Program-made: the position numbers and the translations under genes
The notes under the pieces: model-generated
The model's database searches: none
Seen by the model: only the letters and a program-made list of their open reading frames with translations
What the model was told of the DNA's origin: nothing
Part shown: in pieces, positions 33,810-39,730 of the stretch
How the letters are laid out: the number at the start of each line of letters is the position of its first letter
Position numbering within the stretch: position 1 is the first letter of the stretch
NCBI GenBank assembly: GCA_002320665.1
Contig: DCKO01000026.1
Span: 1 to 39,730, forward strand
Source of the DNA: Micavibrio sp. UBA1672
GTDB taxonomy: Bacteria; Pseudomonadota; Alphaproteobacteria; Micavibrionales; Micavibrionaceae
DNA: 39,730 nucleotides
Direction: 5' to 3'

Positions 33810-35300
33810 CTACTCCTTAATAATCTTCTCTATGCCGCCCATATAGGGTTTTAGAACTTCAGGGACGAAAATGCTTCCATCAGATGGATCATAGTAATTC
33901 TCGATCACTGCAATCAGAGCGCGGCCTACAGCAACGCCAGAGCCATTGAGGGTATGAACAAAGCGTGTGTCCTTTGTACCTTTGGGACGCGTACGGGCAT
34001 TCATACGGCGCGCTTGGAAATCTCCGCAATTCGAGACACTGGAAATTTCCCTGTACGTCTCCTGCCCCGGTAACCAAGCCTCGATATCATAGGTCTTGGT
34101 TGCGCCAAAGCCCGTATCGCCACTACAGAGCGTTACAGTGCGGAACGGAATTTCTAATTTTTCAAGCACAGCCTCCGCGCAGCCCAGCATGCGTTCATGC
34201 TCTTCCTTGGATTTTTCCGGTGCGGTGATACTAACCATTTCTACCTTATAGAATTGATGCTGGCGGAGCATGCCTCGTGTGTCTTTTCCTGCTGATCCGG
34301 CTTCGGAGCGGAAACACGGGGTAAAGGCACAATATCGGCGCGGGAGATATTCTTCTTCGACGATCATTTCCGCCACTATATTGGTGAGCGGCACTTCAGA
34401 GGTTGGGATGAGGTATTTGTCTTCTATTTTACCCTTTAAATCATCAATTTTATCTTGAGTGTCTTGACGAATATTTTGGAGTTGCTCTTTTTTGTGCCTG
34501 ATACTTCTATCTTCTTTTTCATGATCATCTGGTGTTAATCCTAACTTAGTTAAATTTTTCTTCTCAGTCTGCAATTCTTCCAACTGCTCTTCGATTTTTT
34601 TTAATTTAAGTTTTAATAACAAAAACTCTTCTTTTTTAGGGTTTTCTACACAGTAAAGATCCTCTTTAAATTTCGGCAGCTGTCCTGTACCGAACAGTGC
34701 GTTATCTCTTACCAAAAGCGGTGGAGAGACTTCGGTCAAGCCATGCTCGCCCGTATGTGTATCAAGGAAAAACTGCGCCAGCGCCCGTTCCATACGCGCC
34801 ATAGGGCCACTAAGCAGCGTAAATCTTGCGCCGGACATTTTGGCGGCGGTTTCAAAATCAATCATGCCCAACTTTTCGCCTATTTCAACATGATCAGGGC
34901 CTTTTGGCACTTTGATCTCGCCCCATTTATGAAGCTCGACATTTTGATCTTCATCCGCGCCATCGGGAACTTCATCGGCCAAGATATTCGGCAGACCAGC
35001 GAGAAGATCATTAAGTTGATCGGCTATAGCTTTTTCTTTTTCCTCCAGATCACCAATTTGTGTCTTAATCTCTGCCACAGCTTGCATCGCCGCTTCCGCA
35101 TCGCCGCCCTCTTTTTTGATCTGACCGATTTTCTTGGATTCTTCATTACGCTTGGCTTGCAAGTTCTGGCTTTCGGTCTGGATGGAGCGGCGCTGCTCGT
35201 CCAGTTCCAAAATGGCTTTACTCTGGGCTTCAAGGCCGCGGCGGGCCATGGCTTTGTCAAAATCGTTCGCGTTTTCACGTATATACTTGATATTATGCAT
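33810..35300 (-). CDS. serS: Seryl-tRNA synthetase with inserted coiled-coil hairpin
   Basis: Class II seryl-tRNA synthetase. The start at ATG 35300 (MHNIKYIRENANDFDKAM) matches the family N-terminus; the frame is open 18 codons upstream but without support. This gives 496 aa, versus about 425-430 usual. The N-terminal coiled-coil tRNA-binding arm (about residues 25-100) and class II motifs are intact: YLIPTSEVPLTN, PCFRSEAGSAGKDTRGMLRQ (motif 2) and LNGSGVAVGRALIAVIENY (motif 3). Between EDLYCVEN and YLIPTSEVP about 60 extra residues are inserted (about 223-293): one Leu/Glu/Lys helix, a turn at TPDDHEKEDRS, then a second helix, like a small antiparallel coiled coil. The insertion is AT-rich. 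The enzyme should still be active since all motifs remain. Confidence 0.95.
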   Translation of the reverse strand: MHNIKYIRENANDFDKAMARRGLEAQSKAILELDEQRRSIQTESQNLQAKRNEESKKIGQIKKEGGDAEAAMQAVAEIKTQIGDLEEKEKAIADQLNDLLAGLPNILADEVPDGADEDQNVELHKWGEIKVPKGPDHVEIGEKLGMIDFETAAKMSGARFTLLSGPMARMERALAQFFLDTHTGEHGLTEVSPPLLVRDNALFGTGQLPKFKEDLYCVENPKKEEFLLLKLKLKKIEEQLEELQTEKKNLTKLGLTPDDHEKEDRSIRHKKEQLQNIRQDTQDKIDDLKGKIEDKYLIPTSEVPLTNIVAEMIVEEEYLPRRYCAFTPCFRSEAGSAGKDTRGMLRQHQFYKVEMVSITAPEKSKEEHERMLGCAEAVLEKLEIPFRTVTLCSGDTGFGATKTYDIEAWLPGQETYREISSVSNCGDFQARRMNARTRPKGTKDTRFVHTLNGSGVAVGRALIAVIENYYDPSDGSIFVPEVLKPYMGGIEKIIKE

Positions 35301-35352
35301 TTTCGTTAAAGAATCCTCGACTTTCGTAATTTTCATAGGGATAATAGAGGTC

Positions 35353-36219
35353 ATGGACGTTTTTTCAATCCAAAAACCGCAAAATCCGTTTCCTGTGGTG
35401 TTTGATTCACCGCATAGCGGCGTTTATTATCCTGAGGATTTTAGGTTTTCCTGCTCACTAAGGGCTTTGCGTAGTATTGAAGACCGCTATGTTGATGATC
35501 TTTTTGCCGAGGCTCCGCGTTATGGTGCGTCGCTTCTATGCGCCAAAGTGGCACGTTCCTATATTGATTTGAACCGCGGGCGAGAGGATATTGACCTAGC
35601 CCTAACAAAGGATTCCATGCCGAGCGCAAAGCCAAGTGTGCTATCAGATTCCGGCATTGGGCTAATCCCTCGTCTGATCAAGCCGGGGACGGTTATTTAT
35701 GATCGTATGCTAGGCGCAGAGGAGATCATGAACCGGATCATGACCTGTTATGACCCGTATCATGAGATGCTAGAGCAACTGATTGAGGATGCGCATTATC
35801 GCTATGGTAAGGTTTGGCATATTAACTGCCATTCTATGCCGCAAAAGACGGCTTATCCAAAAAATGCGTTAACTCTGCTGGGCGGCGCGGTCAAGCCTGT
35901 TGATATTGCCTTAGGCGATCGGGATGGTAGTACTTGCGGACGGGACTTTATTCATGCTTTGCGGGACTTCCTCAAAAGCCGCGGGTTTTACGTTACAGTC
36001 AATGACCCGTATAAAGGTGTGGAGCTCGTGCGCAAATATGCACAACCAACACGCGGGAAGAACTCACTTCAGATTGAAATCAATCGCAGCCTTTATATGG
36101 ATGAGGAAACAGGCCAGAAAACAGAAAATTATGAGGCCGTAAAAAGCCAAATCAACTATATGATCCAGTTTTGTGTAGATTTCGCACAAAACCGATGCAA
36201 CCGCATTGCCGCGGATTAA
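35353..36219 (+). CDS. N-formylglutamate amidohydrolase family protein
   Basis: A 288-aa FGase-family hydrolase, releasing formate from N-formylglutamate in histidine breakdown or acting on related N-formyl/carboxy substrates. The zinc-peptidase-like motifs are DSPHSGVYYP, RSYIDLNRGRED, HINCHSMPQK, GDRDGSTCG and EINRSLYMDE. The start at ATG 35353 fits the beginning of conservation (the frame is open 73 codons upstream, inside serS antisense). No histidine-utilisation genes are nearby, so the exact substrate is open. The CATG at 35352-35355 would serve both this ATG and the rejected long serS start. Confidence 0.9.
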   Translation: MDVFSIQKPQNPFPVVFDSPHSGVYYPEDFRFSCSLRALRSIEDRYVDDLFAEAPRYGASLLCAKVARSYIDLNRGREDIDLALTKDSMPSAKPSVLSDSGIGLIPRLIKPGTVIYDRMLGAEEIMNRIMTCYDPYHEMLEQLIEDAHYRYGKVWHINCHSMPQKTAYPKNALTLLGGAVKPVDIALGDRDGSTCGRDFIHALRDFLKSRGFYVTVNDPYKGVELVRKYAQPTRGKNSLQIEINRSLYMDEETGQKTENYEAVKSQINYMIQFCVDFAQNRCNRIAAD

Positions 36220-36281
36220 TTTTGCACAAAACAAAAAACTAGTTTAGAATGTTATAAAAAGTAAATAAGCGAACACATAGC

Positions 36282-36824
36282 ATGCCAGATACACCACCTT
36301 CAGAGACAGAATACAGCCAGAGCACTGGCGATATGACCGTGACTTATTCACAGCGCATAGCAGGCATTCACCGCGTTGAGAATGACAATATTACATATGG
36401 CCCAGCCATAAAAATAGATGGATCTAATATTGATCAATTAGGATTATCTGATGATATAGTTACGCATCACATGGATGAAAACGGTACCTTATCAACAATC
36501 ATAGACGAACATCCATTTTCTTATGATTACGAGGAAGACGGGCCGCAGGATTTTTTAAAGAAATTCGGTATGGATGATGGATCACCTGAAGGTGCAAATC
36601 CGGCCTTTATGATTCAGACTGTTGAAATTGATGATGCCATTCATGGATATTTTGTTTTTAATGCACTAGGAGAAATGGGTGATATAGGTCTGTACTTGGA
36701 TACATGCGCCATTAACCCGTCAGAAACGTCCCCTGAGATTTTGCAAGAATTAGCACCAGCAGAAGATACGCTCGCTTTACCCTCCGGTACAAATTGCGCG
36801 CCCGCAGCTAAGCTAGGACGCTAA
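36282..36824 (+). CDS. Acidic hypothetical protein
   Basis: A 180-aa protein of no recognised family, strongly acidic (Asp/Glu-rich throughout), without a signal peptide or membrane helix. The N-terminal 30 residues are Ser/Thr/Pro-rich; the middle has beta-like stretches (TVEIDDAIHGYFVFNALG). Two cysteines lie in the C-terminal third. No clear ribosome-binding site precedes ATG 36282, but the frame is the only long open one on either strand here and its codon use looks like its neighbours'. It may be transcribed with the amidohydrolase upstream (62-base gap). Confidence 0.6.
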   Translation: MPDTPPSETEYSQSTGDMTVTYSQRIAGIHRVENDNITYGPAIKIDGSNIDQLGLSDDIVTHHMDENGTLSTIIDEHPFSYDYEEDGPQDFLKKFGMDDGSPEGANPAFMIQTVEIDDAIHGYFVFNALGEMGDIGLYLDTCAINPSETSPEILQELAPAEDTLALPSGTNCAPAAKLGR

Positions 36825-36881
36825 TATTTTTCTTGAGTACGTAATTCAGATCAGTCATATGAACCGCTTTATTGCTTGAAT

Positions 36882-37541
36882 TTATTGAATCATGCCTGTT
36901 TTCGCAGCCTGTGCATATTTAACTATCCTAGGATCAGCGTTTATATTTCTATCAATATAATTTTGAATAATATCTTTGGCTTTCGGATAGTATTCTGGAA
37001 TTATTAGGTGCCCTAATCCATGCAATGCACTCTCCTGACATGCAAAACTATCTAAAGTAAGAGCAAACTCTATTACTTCAGAGACTTCCTTATATAATAT
37101 TTCTTTATCTTTGTTTTCTTCAAAATAATGTAACGGTGTTAAATCCCAGAACATATAACAAAAACCTTCAAGTTCATTTTGTTGTTCTGATAAATGACCC
37201 AGTAATGGTCTGCATAATTTAAAAAAACATTCAGAATATAATTCTTTTAGTGAACGAATTACTTCTACTTTCTTTTGAGTGGTTGAGGGCCCATCACGGA
37301 AATCAAAAATATAATCAGCACAATTAACATTATAAACAGCATCAAGACCATACACTAATTGCCATTTGTTATATTTATCTCTTAATGCAAGCATATCTTG
37401 ATTAAGTTGAATAATATAATCCGCTATAAATTCTTTTGGGATATCAAGTAACTCGGCATCATCCTGCCATCTCCAGTCACCCTTTGCTTCATCATGGTCA
37501 AACAAAGAAACTATCCACTCATCATACAAGTCGGATCTCAT
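36882..37541 (-). CDS. Conserved-type helical hypothetical protein coupled to lipB
   Basis: A 219-aa, largely helical soluble protein. The N-terminus (LYDEWIVSLFDH), the middle FCYMFWDLTPLHYF and the segment SFACQESALHGLGHLIIPEY, ending near KYAQAA, resemble a widespread uncharacterised family with HEAT-like spacing, which I recall but cannot name. The gene looks AT-richer than its neighbours. Its ATG overlaps the lipB stop (ATGA), so it is translated after lipB. No role in lipoylation is implied. Confidence 0.6.
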   Translation of the reverse strand: MRSDLYDEWIVSLFDHDEAKGDWRWQDDAELLDIPKEFIADYIIQLNQDMLALRDKYNKWQLVYGLDAVYNVNCADYIFDFRDGPSTTQKKVEVIRSLKELYSECFFKLCRPLLGHLSEQQNELEGFCYMFWDLTPLHYFEENKDKEILYKEVSEVIEFALTLDSFACQESALHGLGHLIIPEYYPKAKDIIQNYIDRNINADPRIVKYAQAAKTGMIQ

Positions 37542-38176
37542 ACCTTAAAAACCTTATCAAAGTTCCTTTGCAACGCCTCGTCCAGTTCTTCCATACTGAT
37601 ATTCTTTCCAAGATCATGCAAACTAGTCACGCCATGTTCAGAAATACCACAAGGCACAATCCCACCAAAATGGGACAGATCTGGGTTTAGATTAATAGCT
37701 ATACCGTGATAGGTTACCCAACGGCGTATGCGCACGCCAATCGCGGCTATTTTCTTTTCGGAGCCATCAGGCATGGCCACCCATATGCCAACACGCCCTT
37801 CCCTGCGCTCACCTATTACATCAAATTCAACCAGAGTTCTTATGATCCATTCCTCAAGCTGCCAGACATAATGCTTGATATCAGGCTTTTTCTGACGTTT
37901 TTTCAAATCCAGCATGATATAAGCTACGCATTGTCCTGGCCCGTGATATGTATGTTCCCCGCCTCTTCCTGTTTTATGCACCGGAAACCTGCGCTCCAGC
38001 AAATCACTGTCCTTGGCGCTCGTGCCCGCCGTATATAAAGGTGGATGCTCTAACAGCCAGATAAGTTCACACGCTCCATTTTCACGAATATCTGCGACGC
38101 GCTGCTCCATTTGAGTGACAGCGTCTTCATAAGGGATGAGGTCTTTTGATATTTTCCATTCCATATCTTGCGTCAT
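37538..38176 (-). CDS. lipB: Octanoyltransferase (lipoyl-protein synthesis)
   Basis: LipB (212 aa), which moves octanoyl from acyl carrier protein to the lipoyl domains of 2-oxoacid dehydrogenases and the glycine-cleavage H protein, before LipA adds sulfur. Signatures: TGRGGEHTYHGPGQCVAYIM, KKIAAIGVRIRRWVTYHGIA with the catalytic lysine, and GGIVPCGI with the acyl-accepting cysteine. Length is typical. The start at ATG 38176 is preferred over an ATG four codons later. It leads a two-gene transcript and is divergent from the tRNA-Leu gene. Confidence 0.95.
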   Translation of the reverse strand: MTQDMEWKISKDLIPYEDAVTQMEQRVADIRENGACELIWLLEHPPLYTAGTSAKDSDLLERRFPVHKTGRGGEHTYHGPGQCVAYIMLDLKKRQKKPDIKHYVWQLEEWIIRTLVEFDVIGERREGRVGIWVAMPDGSEKKIAAIGVRIRRWVTYHGIAINLNPDLSHFGGIVPCGISEHGVTSLHDLGKNISMEELDEALQRNFDKVFKV

Positions 38177-38297
38177 GATGGCTTCTTATATCCCGTAAAT
38201 TTGTGAAGATGCAATGGCTTAATCTTCTTGCGCATAGCAAAAAGATTTGCTATTGCTCTGGTCACTTACCAGATGATTTCCATCTTTCATTAGGCAT

Positions 38298-38384
38298 GCG
38301 GCCGTGGCGGAACTGGTAGACGCGCAAGACTAAGGATCTTGTGATAGCAATATCGTGGAGGTTCAAGTCCTCTCGGCCGCACCA
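38298..38384 (+). tRNA. tRNA-Leu, anticodon AAG
   Basis: An 87-base tRNA folds cleanly. Acceptor GCGGCCG pairs with CGGCCGC, followed by discriminator A and encoded CCA. The D-arm has GG in its loop. Anticodon stem CAAGA pairs with TCTTG around loop CTAAGGA. The long variable arm GATA-GCAA-TATC marks a class II tRNA. T-arm GGAGG/CCTCT encloses TTCAAGT. Position 33 is U, 34-36 is AAG (bases 38332-38334) and 37 is G, as in Leu CUN tRNAs. The A73 and long arm agree with leucine. An A at position 34 would be read as inosine after TadA action, covering CUU, CUC and CUA. Confidence 0.93.
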
Positions 38385-38442
38385 TTTCCCGAACGACACT
38401 ATCTTAAGATTTATCTCTGATGGCGCTATAGGCTACGCTCCA

Positions 38443-38476
38443 TAAAAAAACAGCGTCCGAGGGAAGACGCTGTTTT
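38443..38476 (-). terminator. Intrinsic terminator of the RTX gene
   Basis: AAAACAGCGTC (38447-38457) pairs perfectly with GACGCTGTTTT (38466-38476) over an 8-base loop. On the minus strand the stem runs into TTTTTTT (38449-38443). It lies 31 bases after the RTX stop. On the plus strand the stem ends in TTTT and could also stop tRNA-Leu transcription. Confidence 0.88.
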
Positions 38477-38506
38477 AGAGTTTAAGGTCTTAGTTTAAAA
38501 AAGTAA

Positions 38507-39730
38507 CTACACAAGTGTGTCAGTATTCACGATGTCTTCTATGCTTGCGCCTGTAACACCTTCAAGAAGAACAAGATCATGTGCAACCTGACCAGCGCCG
38601 GTTCCATCAACGTCTACAGATACAAGCGTATCAGTACCATTATCCGTCAAGATAATGAAGTCTTCAATCGCATCTTGTACAGGATCGTAACCAGATGACA
38701 ATATCCAGTTCAGATCAAGGTTATCACCTTCGGTTGTGCTGAAGTCTGTAATGACATTTGTATTTCCAGAGAATTGTGAAACTGTACCGAATACAAGGTA
38801 AGTATCTGTTCCTTCTCCACCAGCCATAACATTATCTCCTGAGCCGATATAAAGTACATCATCGCCAGCACCGCCAAACAACTCTCCACCAATGGAGTCA
38901 TATAGGTAATCATTACCATTACCGCCATGGATCTCGTTTTCGCCACCAGCGAAATCAAAGACGTAGTCATTTCCATCCCCACCGAAGAGTTTGTTATCTC
39001 CGGTATTACCGTAGATGAAGTCACTACCATCCAGTCCGAATGCCGCTTCGACCCCTGTTGGCAAGGCCGTCATATAGTCACTGCCATTTGTACCAATATC
39101 AACAGTGCCGTGGGATTCAATGCCTGCGATATCAAGCTGTTGTAAATCAACATTGCTGAAGTGATTCAATACAGCATCCATTAGATCTTCTTGACCAAAT
39201 TCCAAGCCATATTGAGCGATATACTCAAAATCTTGACTGATCCAAGTCATATCAACCAAATCACTGATTTCGGCTAATGTATTATCAGCCAGATTTGACA
39301 TGATATCATCGATCAAAGATTTAATAATTTCCAGTTTCTGATCTGACATAGGCACGTTATCACTATATGACATTAAATTTGAAATTGTGCCTGACCAATG
39401 TTCAGGATTAACAAGCGTTTCAGCCTGATCATCCAGATTATTTACTATAGCTCTGATCATGTCTGCCTGATTTGTTATATAAGTAAGATCATTTGAGAAA
39501 ATCACTTCAGTAGCGATGCCGAAAGCAATATTTGGTATCATACCGCCAAGTGAATCCGTCAGAACGATTCCGGCATCCATAACAACAAGATCAGAAATAT
39601 GAGCCAGTTGATTACCACCCAAGTTCTCCATAATATTATTTAGAAGATCAACAGCTTCTGCGCCATTAACAAGAGAATATGAATAGGTCCAAAAAATAAC
39701 GTCGACCCATGTCGATGGATTCACATAGGT
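38507..39730 (-). CDS. RTX-repeat protein with type I secretion C-terminus, N-terminus cut off
   Basis: The frame is open to the right edge of the window (over 405 codons), so the true start lies outside. The first 200 visible residues are helical and acidic with a loose repeat: AHISDLVVMD and AEISDLVDMT follow similar Ile/Leu-rich helices about 110 residues apart. Then come calcium-binding nonapeptide repeats of the G-G-x-G-x-D type (KLFGGDGNDYVFD, IHGGNGNDYLYD, LFGGAGDDVLYI, MAGGEGTDTYLVFG). The last 90 residues (VITDFSTTEGDNLDLNWIL ... DTLVSVDVDGTG ... LVLLEGV) match the C-terminal targeting region of type I secreted adhesins and enzymes. It is probably exported by an ABC/TolC system not in this window. 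A strong terminator follows. Confidence 0.88.
   Translation of the reverse strand, partial: TYVNPSTWVDVIFWTYSYSLVNGAEAVDLLNNIMENLGGNQLAHISDLVVMDAGIVLTDSLGGMIPNIAFGIATEVIFSNDLTYITNQADMIRAIVNNLDDQAETLVNPEHWSGTISNLMSYSDNVPMSDQKLEIIKSLIDDIMSNLADNTLAEISDLVDMTWISQDFEYIAQYGLEFGQEDLMDAVLNHFSNVDLQQLDIAGIESHGTVDIGTNGSDYMTALPTGVEAAFGLDGSDFIYGNTGDNKLFGGDGNDYVFDFAGGENEIHGGNGNDYLYDSIGGELFGGAGDDVLYIGSGDNVMAGGEGTDTYLVFGTVSQFSGNTNVITDFSTTEGDNLDLNWILSSGYDPVQDAIEDFIILTDNGTDTLVSVDVDGTGAGQVAHDLVLLEGVTGASIEDIVNTDTLV

Noticed and set aside
34743..35309. 188-aa open frame on the plus strand opposite serS
   Set aside because: It is antisense to a firmly identified gene, shows no family pattern and has no ribosome site; it mirrors the serS coiled-coil codons.
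35301..35354. Longer serS from ATG 35354
   Set aside because: The extra 18 residues are not part of the family and lack a Shine-Dalgarno; they would overlap the divergent amidohydrolase start.
1..39730. CRISPR array, prophage, insertion sequence or defence island
   Set aside because: No regularly spaced repeats, transposase, integrase, phage structural genes or nuclease-toxin pairs were seen on either strand.

Overview
The window looks like chromosomal housekeeping DNA from an alphaproteobacterium of moderately low GC (roughly the low to mid 40s by eye). The best evidence is gene order. Two blocks follow familiar alphaproteobacterial arrangements: rlpA-dacC-tmk-holB-metG-tatD-MBL hydrolase, and serS-...-pcm-nlpD-...-yajC-secD-secF-NDUFAF3-like. 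An intracellular polyhydroxyalkanoate depolymerase and homologues of mitochondrial complex I assembly factors fit the same group. The sequence does not let me name a genus. No phage, insertion sequence, CRISPR array or rRNA operon is present, and no gap longer than about 170 bases lacks a gene.

Layout. 1-738: cut-off degenerate GGDEF protein. 840-4410 (minus): tgt, a Sel1-like protein, rpmB with a clear terminator, and a CobD/CbiB-like membrane protein. 4520-7369 (plus): phaZ with a lysine-rich tail, a YgjP-like metalloprotease and a coupled small protein. 7347-7862 (minus): ruvX. 7944-11874 (plus): gatC-gatA-exported Cys-rich protein-gatB, for Gln-tRNA/Asn-tRNA amidation. 11879-20474 (minus): a tight run of MBL hydrolase, tatD, metG, holB, tmk, dacC, rlpA, a lytic transglycosylase and a small K+ channel, mixing replication, translation and cell-wall functions. 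20646: greA with a terminator-like leader. 21131-22274 (minus): a small orphan and an NDUFAF6-like protein. 22366: Fe-type sodB. 23032-35300 (minus): a 675-aa orphan, an NDUFAF3-like protein, secF, secD, yajC, a triple-DUF3592 protein, an NlpD-type factor, pcm, a DUF4153 protein and serS. 35353-36824 (plus): an N-formylglutamate amidohydrolase and an acidic orphan. 36882-38176 (minus): a conserved hypothetical coupled to lipB. 38298-38384: tRNA-Leu. 38507-end (minus): the C-terminal part of an RTX protein of the type I secretion class.

No self-contained undescribed system (defence island, mobile element or biosynthetic cluster) is visible. The most unusual signals are changes within core translation genes. 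There is a tRNA-Leu with an AAG anticodon, a tRNA-guanine transglycosylase whose three zinc cysteines are all replaced, and a seryl-tRNA synthetase with an extra coiled-coil hairpin of about 60 residues in its catalytic domain. Thymidylate kinase appears to use an ATT start. Other items are the lysine-rich tail on PhaZ, an exported twin C-x16-C-x-C protein inside the gatCAB operon, a terminator-like greA leader, and several orphan genes placed inside conserved operons.
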